Assembly (NCBI GenBank): GCA_902569245.1
Contig: CACFTO010000003.1
Span: 1-64,000 of the forward strand
Source: an uncultured Pelagibacteraceae bacterium
GTDB taxonomy: Bacteria > Pseudomonadota > Alphaproteobacteria > Pelagibacterales > Pelagibacteraceae
DNA length: 64,000 nucleotides
Direction: 5' to 3'
Numbering within the stretch: position 1 is the stretch's first letter; every line of letters begins with the position of its first letter. The position numbers and the translations under genes were made by a program. The notes under the pieces are model-generated. The model ran no database searches. It was not told where the DNA came from and saw nothing but the letters and a program-made list of their open reading frames with translations. This document shows, one piece after another, positions 1 through 8,144 of this stretch.

Positions 1-1
1 A

Positions 2-223
2 GGTTATGCCAAGGAAATTAAAAAACGAATTTTATTACACAACAGTTCAAAAGGGGCTAAATTTACCAAGGGAAATTATTGGGAGATTATATATAAAAAA
101 TCCTATAAATCTAAATCTGAAGCAATGAAAGCTGAATATAAATTAAAAAAAAACTATAAATTTAGAGATATATTAAAGAAAAAATATATAGAAAATGAAG
201 ATATCAATATTACTACCTTATAA
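2..223 (+). CDS. GIY-YIG nuclease superfamily protein (UPF0213/YhbQ-like), C-terminal part
   Basis: An open frame enters from the left edge and stops at 221-223, leaving 73 codons of C-terminus. The segment HNSSKGAKFTKG followed by a 'KSKSEAMKAEYKLKK' type helix matches the second half of small stand-alone GIY-YIG domain proteins (family pattern H-N-x-G-x-G-A-K-Y-T-x-G, then a Glu-containing 'SEAM..E..LK' helix). The catalytic GIY...YIG half lies outside the window. Its end overlaps the next gene by 29 bases. Family membership is fairly clear from the motif. The cellular role of these stand-alone proteins is poorly known. Confidence 0.7.
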   Translation, partial: GYAKEIKKRILLHNSSKGAKFTKGNYWEIIYKKSYKSKSEAMKAEYKLKKNYKFRDILKKKYIENEDINITTL

Positions 224-2306
224 AGAAAATTTTTCTCCTGAGTATGCTGGAGCCGTATCTCTTTTTGTAAAAGACACAACAAAGATAAGTACTTATAAGA
301 AAAGAATTACTGTTTATGGAAATACTGACTATAAAAGAAGATATAATATTAATTATAAAAACTTAAATCTTAAAAAAAAATTTCTTAATAGTACCTCAAA
401 AATATATATCAGCGAATTTTTGAATAACGAAATTAAGTATCCTTCAGATTTGATTGAGGTTCATAATCGTCCAGCTTATGTAAAGCCTATTTATGAAAAA
501 TTAAAAAAAAATATCATACTGTATTATCACAATGATCCTTTATCAATGAGTGGATCTCAATCTGTAAATGAAAGAAAGTATTTATTGAATAAATGTAAGT
601 CTATAATTGTTATTAGTGAATGGATAAAAAAAAGATTATTAAAGGACCTTGATGCAAATGACGATCATCTTCAAAAAATTTTTGTAATTCCTCATTCAAC
701 AAATAAAATAAATAATACAAATCTCATTAAACGTAAGAAAAACTATATTATATTTGTTGGTAAATTAAATTCACAAAAAGGTTATGATATTTTTGGAAAC
801 GTTATAGTTAAAATTTTGAAAAAAAATAAAAATTGGAGAGGTATAGTTATAGGTGATGAAGAAAGAGAAAAATTAGTTTTTAAACATCCCTCCTTGAATG
901 TTATGGGCTTTATTGAACATAATAAAGTTATCAAATTATTTGAAAAATCTAGTATCGCTGTTGTACCGTCTAGATGGGAAGAACCTTTAGGTAGAACTGG
1001 TCTAGAAGCTTCAAGCAGAGGATGTGCCACTATAGTCAGTAACAGAGGTGGTTTGCCAGAAACTGTTACAGATGGAATAATTTTAAAAAAACTTGATGAA
1101 AAAGAATTATATAAAAATATTCAATTTTTAATAAATAATAAAAATTATAGAACTAACTTACAGAGAAGATCTATTATTAATTTTAAGCTTGATCACAAAT
1201 TAATTGCTGAAAAAATTGACAATGTAAGAAAGAAAACATTTAAATATTTTATTTTTAATATTAATAAAAATAGTAAACTTAAGATTGTTCATGTAACTAA
1301 CTTCAATTTTAGATATCATGGAAGATTACATTTTAATACTGGAACAAGGTTAAATAATGGACTTATCAGATTGGGTCATAATGTTTTAAGCTTATCTGAT
1401 AGAGATTTAGTAAGTTTAGGTAAAACACTTACTGATTACACAGGGTCAAAATATTTGAATGAATTAGTTTCAAAAACAATAAATAATTTCAAACCTGATC
1501 TGCTAATCATTGGGCATGCAGACAGAATAGATAAAAATATGCTTTCTGATGTAAAAAATACAAATAAAAATCTTAGGATTTCACAATGGTTTTTAGATCC
1601 TTTATCTAGAAGGGGACCTGATTATCATAAAAATAAAGAAAGAATTCTAGATAAAATAAATTGTGTTGACACTACTTTTGTTACTACCGACCCTAAATCA
1701 TTAGATTTTGAAATTAAAAATTCTTTTTACATGCCAAACCCTTGTGACAAATCTCTTGATAATTTAACAAATTTTAATGAAAAACCTGAGTTTGATATTT
1801 TTTATGCAATAAGTCATGGAGTTCATAGAGGAACCCTTAGAAAAGGGAAAATAGATGAAAGAGAAATTTTTATCAATAAACTTATGAGAAAAAGCAAAAA
1901 TATTAATTATGATATTTATGGTATGTTCAATAGACAACCTATATGGGGTGATGAATTTATAAAAAAAATATCTCATTCCAAGATGGGTCTTAATCTTAGT
2001 AGAGGTGAACCAATTAAATATTACAGTAGTGATAGAATAGCACAATTAATGGGTAATGGTTTACTAACTTTTATTGATAAGAGAACACAGTACAATAATT
2101 TTTTTAACAATAATGAAATGATTTTTTACAATAATATTGATGATTTGGTTGAAAAAATAAATAAATATAAAAACGACACAAAATCTTTAAAAAGAATTGC
2201 AAAAAATGGACATAAAAAATATCATAAATTTTTTAATTCAAATATTGTAGCAAAATTCATAATAGATAAAACGTTTGGTTTAAAAACTAATACTTTTTGG
2301 GAATAA
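195..2306 (+). CDS. Two-domain glycosyltransferase (GT4-like plus CgeB/DUF3880-like)
   Basis: A 703-residue protein made of two glycosyltransferase-like halves. Residues about 1-345 look like a GT-B, GT4-type enzyme: 'YIIFVGKLNSQKGYD' begins the nucleotide-sugar domain, and 'EEPLGRTGLEASSRG' near residue 260 is the E-x7-E donor-binding motif. Residues about 358-700 form a second unit ('KIVHVTNFNFRYHGR', 'SRGEPIKYYSSDRIAQLMGNG') resembling CgeB/DUF3880 'glycosyltransferase family 1 like' proteins. It probably adds one or two sugars to a surface polysaccharide or glycoprotein in the cytoplasm. The neighbours are other glycosyltransferases and nucleotide-sugar enzymes. Donor and acceptor cannot be read from sequence. 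Long Lys/Asn-rich stretches make it even more A+T-rich than the core genes. Confidence 0.75.
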   Translation: MKISILLPYKENFSPEYAGAVSLFVKDTTKISTYKKRITVYGNTDYKRRYNINYKNLNLKKKFLNSTSKIYISEFLNNEIKYPSDLIEVHNRPAYVKPIYEKLKKNIILYYHNDPLSMSGSQSVNERKYLLNKCKSIIVISEWIKKRLLKDLDANDDHLQKIFVIPHSTNKINNTNLIKRKKNYIIFVGKLNSQKGYDIFGNVIVKILKKNKNWRGIVIGDEEREKLVFKHPSLNVMGFIEHNKVIKLFEKSSIAVVPSRWEEPLGRTGLEASSRGCATIVSNRGGLPETVTDGIILKKLDEKELYKNIQFLINNKNYRTNLQRRSIINFKLDHKLIAEKIDNVRKKTFKYFIFNINKNSKLKIVHVTNFNFRYHGRLHFNTGTRLNNGLIRLGHNVLSLSDRDLVSLGKTLTDYTGSKYLNELVSKTINNFKPDLLIIGHADRIDKNMLSDVKNTNKNLRISQWFLDPLSRRGPDYHKNKERILDKINCVDTTFVTTDPKSLDFEIKNSFYMPNPCDKSLDNLTNFNEKPEFDIFYAISHGVHRGTLRKGKIDEREIFINKLMRKSKNINYDIYGMFNRQPIWGDEFIKKISHSKMGLNLSRGEPIKYYSSDRIAQLMGNGLLTFIDKRTQYNNFFNNNEMIFYNNIDDLVEKINKYKNDTKSLKRIAKNGHKKYHKFFNSNIVAKFIIDKTFGLKTNTFWE

Positions 2307-2320
2307 TATTAATAAGGCTG

Positions 2321-3298
2321 ATGAATATATGTTTTGTTGATAATACAAATTTTAAATATGATGGAGATTCTATTTATTCACATAAATTGAGAGGTGCAGA
2401 AAGTGTAGTTATTAACTTATCAAACGCATTAAAAGTTTTAGGACATAAAGTTACAGTAATTAATAATTGTGAAGAAACTAAACAAATTGATGGAGTAAGT
2501 TGGATTGATATAAAATCAATTAAAAAAACTGATGAATTTGATTTTGTTATTGCAAACGGAGATTGTAGATTATTCAAATATGCAAAGTCTAATAAAAATA
2601 TTCTATTTTCGCATAGTTTACAAAGTATAGAAAAATTTTTAAGAAAGAAACAATTGATATCTTATATGAAATATAAACCAAAAGTTTGTTTTCTAAGTAA
2701 TTATCATCAAAAAAATAGATCAAAACTTTTATATATATTTGGCCATATTCATTTAAGGTGGTCAGTTGATGAATTGTTTTTACGTTCAAACCTTTCATCT
2801 GAAATTGATAATAATCTAGCAATCTTTACATCTAGACCAGACAGAAATTTAGAATTACTTATAAATATATGGACAAACTCAATTATTAAGATGAGAGGAA
2901 ATTCAAAATTATTGGTTACAGATAATAATTTTATCTACAAGAACAGCTCAATATCAAAAAGAAAACTAGGAAATCAAAAAGATTTATTAAGAGATTTATT
3001 AAAAGCTAGAATATGTCTTTTACCAGGTCATAAATCTGAGCTTTTTTGTTTAGCCGCCGAAGAAGCTAGAGAGTTATGTGTTCCTATAATTACGCTTGGA
3101 CTAGGATGTTTAGGTGAAAGAGTAGAACATAATACCACAGGATTTATTGCTAAAAATGAACATGAATTTGCTAATTATACTTTAAAGTTATTTTCTGATG
3201 ACGAACTTTGGAATAGATTAAGATTAAACCTTATTAAAAAAAGAAAAACGAATACTTGGAAAAAAGTTGCTGAACAATTAATAGATCAATTGTATTAG
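2321..3298 (+). CDS. GT4-like glycosyltransferase
   Basis: About 325 residues starting at ATG 2321 (MNICFVDNTN). A TTG at 2297 would lengthen it into the previous gene and is less likely. The N-terminal half has a Rossmann-like beginning with 'RGAESVVINLSNALKVLGHKVTVI', typical of GT-B enzymes that bind an acceptor. The C-terminal half has 'ICLLPGHKSELFCLAAEEARELCVPIIT', which matches the GT4 donor-site region with the second Glu kept. The gene lies 14 bases after the preceding glycosyltransferase and 11 bases before the epimerase, so the cluster is one operon. The linkage it makes is unknown. Confidence 0.65.
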   Translation: MNICFVDNTNFKYDGDSIYSHKLRGAESVVINLSNALKVLGHKVTVINNCEETKQIDGVSWIDIKSIKKTDEFDFVIANGDCRLFKYAKSNKNILFSHSLQSIEKFLRKKQLISYMKYKPKVCFLSNYHQKNRSKLLYIFGHIHLRWSVDELFLRSNLSSEIDNNLAIFTSRPDRNLELLINIWTNSIIKMRGNSKLLVTDNNFIYKNSSISKRKLGNQKDLLRDLLKARICLLPGHKSELFCLAAEEARELCVPIITLGLGCLGERVEHNTTGFIAKNEHEFANYTLKLFSDDELWNRLRLNLIKKRKTNTWKKVAEQLIDQLY

Positions 3299-3309
3299 AT
3301 ATTTATTAT

Positions 3310-4320
3310 ATGAATAAAAAAAAAAATATATTGGTTGTAGGTGCTGGTGGATTTATTGCTGGACATTTAATAAAAAGATTACTTTTGAATGGTAACAATA
3401 TTATTGCAACTGATATAAAACCAAAAGAGTATTGGTTTCAGGAATTTGACAAAGTTGAAAATCACTATTCTATGGATATGAAACTTCTTGATAACTGTGT
3501 AAAATTAACAAAAAACATCGATTATGTATTTAATATGGCCTGTAATATGGGTGGTATGGGTTTTATTGAAAATAATAAAGCAGAATGTATGCAATCAGTT
3601 TTAATAAATACAAATCTTCTAATTGGTTGCAAAGATAATAGTGTAGAAAAATATTTTTTTTCATCAAGTGCATGCGTATACGATCAATCAAAACAACAAG
3701 ATGTTTTTATTGATGGTTTAAGAGAAAATGATGCTTATCCAGCTGACCCTGAAGATGGGTATGGATGGGAAAAGTTATTTAGTGAAAGAATGTGTAGACA
3801 TTTTATGGAAGATTATGGATTGCAAGTTCGTATTGCTAGATATCATAATATTTATGGACCATTTGGAACATTTGATGGAGGTAGAGAAAAGGCACCCGCA
3901 GCACTTTGTAGAAAAGTGATTAGTTCTAAAATAAACAATAGTAAATCAATTGAAGTCTGGGGTGATGGAAATCAGACTAGATCATTTTTATATGTTGATG
4001 ATTGTATTGATGGAACAATTAAATTATTTGATTCCAACTATTCTGAACCAGTTAATATTGGAAGTGATGAACAGGTTTCAATAAATCAAATGATAGAATT
4101 ATTAGAGGAAATTTCAGAACACAAGGGACTTAAAAAAAAATATCAACTTGATAAACCAAAAGGAGTTAGGGGTAGGTCAAGTAACAATGATTTAGTTAAA
4201 AAAATATTAGGTTGGAATTATCAGATTAAACTAAAAGATGGCTTAATGAAAACTTATGAGTGGATATATTCTGAAATATCAAAAAAAGGGCTTAACTTAA
4301 GTAGGTTTACTCAACCATAA
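3310..4320 (+). CDS. GDP-mannose 3,5-epimerase-like NAD-dependent epimerase
   Basis: A 336-residue short-chain (extended SDR) sugar epimerase. The nucleotide-binding loop GAGGFIA is at residues 11-17, 'MGGMGFIE' near 80-87, and the YxxxK pair is Y151/K155. C122 sits in 'SSSACVYD' and K194 in 'GGREKAPAA'; these correspond to the Cys and Lys acid/base residues of plant GDP-mannose 3,5-epimerase. The stretches 'RYHNIYGPFGT', 'EVWGDGNQTRSF' and 'PVNIGSDE' also match that family closely, so I prefer this call over a generic UDP-glucose 4-epimerase. It would turn GDP-D-mannose into GDP-L-galactose or GDP-L-gulose as a donor for the neighbouring glycosyltransferases. Confidence 0.8.
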   Translation: MNKKKNILVVGAGGFIAGHLIKRLLLNGNNIIATDIKPKEYWFQEFDKVENHYSMDMKLLDNCVKLTKNIDYVFNMACNMGGMGFIENNKAECMQSVLINTNLLIGCKDNSVEKYFFSSSACVYDQSKQQDVFIDGLRENDAYPADPEDGYGWEKLFSERMCRHFMEDYGLQVRIARYHNIYGPFGTFDGGREKAPAALCRKVISSKINNSKSIEVWGDGNQTRSFLYVDDCIDGTIKLFDSNYSEPVNIGSDEQVSINQMIELLEEISEHKGLKKKYQLDKPKGVRGRSSNNDLVKKILGWNYQIKLKDGLMKTYEWIYSEISKKGLNLSRFTQP

Positions 4321-4331
4321 GAATTTAATAA

Positions 4332-5162
4332 ATGAAATTTAAAAAAAAATATTTTAAAAGTTTAAATAAAGAATTATTTAAGGGATTTAATCGATTATAC
4401 TGGTTTCTATACACAGAAGTTAAATATTATTACTTTAAATATAAATTTAAAGATCGTAATGAGTCTAAACAATATAAAATTTCATTACTATTGCCTTCTA
4501 GAGAAAGATCTAAAAAATTCAAAAGGATGCTAGAGTCATTAATTTCAACATGTAGTAATATATCAAGAATTGAACTTTTGATTCTTTTAGATACAGACGA
4601 CAAAGAAAAGATATTATATGAAAGTATTTTGTCAAATAAGAAGTATTCAAATTTAAATCATAAAATTTATTTAAATAATTTATCTTCGCACGCCAAGAGA
4701 AATAATTTTTTGGCGATGAAATCTGTTGGTGATATTTTATTTCCAATAAATGATGATATAACTTTTATTTCAAAACATTGGGATAAAGAAATAGACAATG
4801 AATTTTCAAAAGTTGTTAATCAACCATATTGTCTTTGGGTCGACTCTGGTCAAAAATATTTATACTTACATTCAGATTTTCCAATTGTAAACAAAGAATG
4901 GTATAAAAAACTAGGTTATATAGGTAGTGAATTTTTTAATTTTTGGTACCTAGATACATGGATATGTGATTTATGTCATAGATCAAAAAAATTTTTAATA
5001 TCGAAAAAAATTAAACTTTATCAGTATTCTGCTCATACAATCAAAGAAGAAGTTGACAACACTCATTTAAAGAATATTAAGAACGATATACCCTTAAAAG
5101 ATAAAATCATTTGGAATGAAACTGTTGGACAAAGAATTAAAGATGCAAGATTATTAGTATGA
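4332..5162 (+). CDS. GT-A-like (family 2 type) glycosyltransferase
   Basis: A 276-residue protein. After a basic N-terminus, 'KISLLLPSRERSKKFKRMLESL' (from about residue 50) is the first strand and helix of a GT-A fold. 'ILLDTDDKE' follows, and 'FPINDDITFIS' near residue 145 supplies a DxD-like acidic pair for metal and donor binding. The C-terminal part contains 'FWYLDTWICDLCHRSKK', consistent with an acceptor domain. It overlaps the next gene by four bases (ATGA at 5159-5162), indicating coupled translation with the nucleotide-sugar dehydrogenase. It is divergent from well-known families, so activity is inferred from fold motifs and context. Confidence 0.55.
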   Translation: MKFKKKYFKSLNKELFKGFNRLYWFLYTEVKYYYFKYKFKDRNESKQYKISLLLPSRERSKKFKRMLESLISTCSNISRIELLILLDTDDKEKILYESILSNKKYSNLNHKIYLNNLSSHAKRNNFLAMKSVGDILFPINDDITFISKHWDKEIDNEFSKVVNQPYCLWVDSGQKYLYLHSDFPIVNKEWYKKLGYIGSEFFNFWYLDTWICDLCHRSKKFLISKKIKLYQYSAHTIKEEVDNTHLKNIKNDIPLKDKIIWNETVGQRIKDARLLV

Positions 5163-6430
5163 ATATTGGTTTTCTAGGATTGGGAAAGTTAGGTTTACCT
5201 GTAAGTTTGGCTGTTGAAGATAAAGGACATAATATTTTTGGGTACGATATTTCAAAACAAACAATTGAAGATATTAAAAATAGAAAAATTCGTTACAGAG
5301 AAGAATGGGTTGATAAATATTTACCTAAAACAAAATTACAGATTAATAGTATTGGTAATTTGGTAAAAAACTCTGAAATTATATTTGTACCAATTCAAAC
5401 ACCACATGATCCACAATACGAAGGTATTACAAGAATTCCAAAAAAACGAATAGATTTTGATTATTCTTATCTTAAATCTGGTATCAAAGAGTTGTCTCAA
5501 GAAATTGAAAAAAATGGTGAAGATAAAGTTGTAATTATAATTTCAACTGTTTTGCCTGGTACAATTAGAACACAAATTAAACCATTATTGGGTAAGCACA
5601 CTAAACTTTGTTACAATCCTTTTTTTATAGCCATGGGATCAACAATTAGAGATTTTCTTTATCCTGAATTTATTCTTTTTGGTGTTGATGATGAGCATGC
5701 AGCCACTAAAGCTCAAAATTTTTACAAGACAATTTGCGACTCTCCTTTTTATAAAACCACTATAGAAAATGCTGAACTAATTAAAGTTTCTTATAACACA
5801 ATGATATCCACTAAAATTTCTTTTGTTAATACAATAATGGAAGCCTGTCACAAACTACCAAATACTAATGTTGATGATGTTACTAATGCATTAAAGATGG
5901 CAAATAGAAGATTAATTTCAGACGCTTATCTAACAGGTGGAATGGGTGATGGGGGAGGATGTCACCCGAGAGATAATATCGCTTTAAGTCATCTTTCTCA
6001 AAAATTAGATCTTTCTCATGATTGGTTTGAAGATATTATGATGCAAAGAGAAAATCAGTCAGAATGGCTTGCAAATTTAATAATTGAAAATTCTGAAAAT
6101 AGACAGATTAATATTTTAGGTAAAACTTTTAAACCTGAGACAAATTTAATCTTAGGAAGTCCAGCTTTACTATTAGAAAATATTTTAAAAGAAAAACAAA
6201 AAAAGGTTTACTCTTGGGATCCTTATGTTGATGAAAATTATGACAATGTATGTGATAATCTAAATTGGACAAACAACGATATTAAACATGTTTTTTTCAT
6301 AGGTACGAAACATCCTGATTTTATAAAATTTAATTATCCAAAAAATTCTATTATTATTGATCCTTTTAGATATATTTATAATGTTAAAGATTCAAAAATT
6401 ATTAGAATTGGAGATAATACTAACAAATAA
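5159..6430 (+). CDS. UDP-glucose/GDP-mannose dehydrogenase family enzyme
   Basis: A 423-residue nucleotide-sugar dehydrogenase. N-terminal NAD site GLGKLG (residues 7-12), K209 in 'AELIKVSYN' and N213, and the nucleophilic Cys C268 in 'GGGCHPRDNIAL' are all visible. The C-terminal UDP-binding domain has 'ILGKTFKPETNLILGSPA', where the family usually has 'GxAFKPxTDDxRxSPA'. It should oxidise C6 of a nucleotide sugar in two steps to give an uronic acid donor. The active-site surroundings differ from classic UDP-glucose 6-dehydrogenase (GGGC-HPRD instead of GGSC-FPKD), so the substrate may be another hexose. It is the last gene of the cluster and its stop codon directly abuts the convergent recombinase gene. 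Confidence 0.75.
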   Translation: MNIGFLGLGKLGLPVSLAVEDKGHNIFGYDISKQTIEDIKNRKIRYREEWVDKYLPKTKLQINSIGNLVKNSEIIFVPIQTPHDPQYEGITRIPKKRIDFDYSYLKSGIKELSQEIEKNGEDKVVIIISTVLPGTIRTQIKPLLGKHTKLCYNPFFIAMGSTIRDFLYPEFILFGVDDEHAATKAQNFYKTICDSPFYKTTIENAELIKVSYNTMISTKISFVNTIMEACHKLPNTNVDDVTNALKMANRRLISDAYLTGGMGDGGGCHPRDNIALSHLSQKLDLSHDWFEDIMMQRENQSEWLANLIIENSENRQINILGKTFKPETNLILGSPALLLENILKEKQKKVYSWDPYVDENYDNVCDNLNWTNNDIKHVFFIGTKHPDFIKFNYPKNSIIIDPFRYIYNVKDSKIIRIGDNTNK

Positions 6431-7384
6431 TTATATCTTTACTTTATTAAGTGCATTATTTTTAAATATATTTGCTTCTCTTATATATCTTCTAACCATT
6501 TGAGTTGTTTTATGGCCTGTCATCGCCATTATGCTTCTTTCGTCTGCACCAGACTCAGCTGCTACTGTTGCAAAACCAGACCTTAAACTATGACCAGCAA
6601 AATTTTTGTTTTCTATTCCTGCTAAATCTAAATACTTTTTCATTAATAAAACTACAGTTTGGTCTGTTAATCTTTTTTCAGTTAAAAATGATCCCTTGGA
6701 GAATCTTCTAAAAATAGGTCCAGACCTTATTTTAGAAATATCTAACCATTTTTTTAAATTAACAACAGGGCAAAAGTTTTCATTAGTGAAGTAGGGTAAT
6801 CCTTTAATCATTCCTTCACCAAATTGATCGGTTTTTGATCTTTTAATTGTGATTTTGAGACCTTCAGGTACAAATTCTAAATCTTCATGATCAATTGATA
6901 TAAGTTCAGTCCGTCTAAAACCACCTCCAAAACCTACCAAGATGATTGTCTTATCTCTAAATTTCCTAATATCATCAATATTTTGTTCATTTATTACATT
7001 AATTATTGATTTTAAATGATTGATTAATAATGGTTTTTTACCTTTTTGAATACTTCCTTTAACTCTTTTTATTCCCATTAAATTCTCAACAATAATTGGA
7101 TGTTTTGAATCAAAGTAATGCCCTTTTAGTTTATGAACCATACTTATTGACACCAGTCGTCTTCTTAAAGTACTAATTTTTGAATTTTTAGAAAGATGGG
7201 TTAGGTATAAAGATACAATTTTAGGCTCTGAGGGTAATGAATTTAGTCCGTGTTTAGCACAAAAAGCTCCAAAATCTTTAAAGTCTGATTTATAAGCCCT
7301 TAGAGTATTATTTGCTTTAGAACTTTTGAGGTTATTTAAAGTAGACTCATGAAGCGATTTTAGATCTGTAGTTAGTTCACTCAT
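6431..7384 (-). CDS. Tyrosine recombinase / site-specific integrase
   Basis: A 317-residue tyrosine recombinase with an N-terminal SAM-like DNA-binding domain ('NTLRAYKSDFKDFGAFC', from about residue 26) and a complete catalytic domain: R157 in 'GFRRTEL', K184 in 'KRSKTDQ', H265 and R268 in 'HSLRSGF', H291 in 'GHKTTQ', and the nucleophile Y300. All active-site residues are present, so it is probably functional. It stands alone without phage or conjugation genes, between the polysaccharide cluster and the core genome. It is of the stand-alone integrase type often found at genomic islands. Its start codon lies three bases from a 35-base dyad (7388-7422). Confidence 0.88.
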   Translation of the reverse strand: MSELTTDLKSLHESTLNNLKSSKANNTLRAYKSDFKDFGAFCAKHGLNSLPSEPKIVSLYLTHLSKNSKISTLRRRLVSISMVHKLKGHYFDSKHPIIVENLMGIKRVKGSIQKGKKPLLINHLKSIINVINEQNIDDIRKFRDKTIILVGFGGGFRRTELISIDHEDLEFVPEGLKITIKRSKTDQFGEGMIKGLPYFTNENFCPVVNLKKWLDISKIRSGPIFRRFSKGSFLTEKRLTDQTVVLLMKKYLDLAGIENKNFAGHSLRSGFATVAAESGADERSIMAMTGHKTTQMVRRYIREANIFKNNALNKVKI

Positions 7385-7387
7385 ATA

Positions 7388-7422
7388 ATTACTAATGATA
7401 ACAATTAATTATCAATAGTAAT
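7388..7422. repeat. 35-base near-perfect dyad next to the integrase start (operator or recombination core)
   Basis: The left arm ATTACTAATGATAA (7388-7401) and right arm TTATCAATAGTAAT (7409-7422) are reverse complements at 13 of 14 positions, separated by a 7-base spacer (CAATTAA). Two inverted 11-14 bp arms around a 6-8 bp spacer is the geometry of a tyrosine-recombinase core site. Its place immediately upstream of the integrase start could equally make it an operator. What is seen is the dyad; the function is inferred. Confidence 0.6.
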
Positions 7423-7469
7423 AATATAACTCATTTAACAAGTCAAGCATTTAATGTAGAAGAATATTC

Positions 7470-7634
7470 ATGCCTAAATACGTATTAATTGGACTAATTG
7501 TTGTTATTGGAACATTCCTTATCATGAATTATTGGCCAAAATTAAAAGAACAAACAAAAAATAGAATATTAATGGTTATTTTCGGTATTTTTTTTATAAG
7601 CATATTTGTTTTATTATTTTTATTAATGTTTTGA
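7470..7634 (+). CDS. Small two-helix membrane protein, unknown function
   Basis: A 54-codon frame from ATG 7470 to TGA 7632-7634. Residues about 4-20 (YVLIGLIVVIGTFLIM) and 34-53 (ILMVIFGIFFISIFVLLFLL) are hydrophobic helices joined by a short basic loop 'WPKLKEQTKNR', so the loop is likely cytoplasmic. It lies 6 bases before the DUF2938-like gene and probably shares its transcript. I recognise no family. Support is the clean frame, the membrane-helix pattern and the position. Confidence 0.5.
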   Translation: MPKYVLIGLIVVIGTFLIMNYWPKLKEQTKNRILMVIFGIFFISIFVLLFLLMF

Positions 7635-7640
7635 GGTTAT

Positions 7641-8114
7641 TTGATAGATATAATTAGTATTTTAGTTGCTGGGATATTTTCTTGCATAATACTTGACATT
7701 CTAGGTTATTTACTCAAATTGTTTGGTATTCCAGAGCCATCTTGGGGAATTGTTGGAAGATGGACTTATTATATGCTTAAAAATGCTACTTTTTATAACC
7801 CAAATATTGCCCAAATGCCAAATTTTAGATATGAGGTTTTACTTGGTTGGATTTTTCACTATTATGTATCGATTTGTTGGGCAGTAATCTATTATTTTTG
7901 TTTTTTAATGATAGGTCTAAAAATGACATATTTTTCAGGCTTTATATTTGGAGCTCTCACAACATTAGCTCCGTTAATGATATTTCTACCTTTTACAGGA
8001 CAGGGAGTGTTTGCAAATAAGACTGGAATACCTGTTAAAACATCAATTATGTTTCTAATCAGACACTCAATTTACGGTATTGCAATGTATGAGGGTTTTA
8101 GATGGTTTACTTAA
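7641..8114 (+). CDS. DUF2938-like membrane protein
   Basis: A 157-residue integral membrane protein starting with TTG at 7641. A GAGG Shine-Dalgarno match (7633-7636) sits five bases upstream and supports that start. There are four probable helices. The segments 'GIPEPSWGIVGRWTYYM' and 'FRYEVLLGWIFHYYVSICWAVIY' match the pattern of the DUF2938 family (G-x-P-x-x-x-W-x-x-x-G-R-W, then E-x-x-x-G-W-x-x-H-Y). The biochemical role of the family is unknown. It is followed by the structured RNA candidate on the same strand. Confidence 0.6.
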   Translation: MIDIISILVAGIFSCIILDILGYLLKLFGIPEPSWGIVGRWTYYMLKNATFYNPNIAQMPNFRYEVLLGWIFHYYVSICWAVIYYFCFLMIGLKMTYFSGFIFGALTTLAPLMIFLPFTGQGVFANKTGIPVKTSIMFLIRHSIYGIAMYEGFRWFT

Positions 8115-8144
8115 AGCTTTAGATTAAGTTATCCCCACTATTCT

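Noticed and set aside
6431-7384. Prophage indicated by the integrase
   Set aside because: No phage structural, lysis or replication genes and no tRNA-type attachment site lie nearby; it is a stand-alone recombinase.
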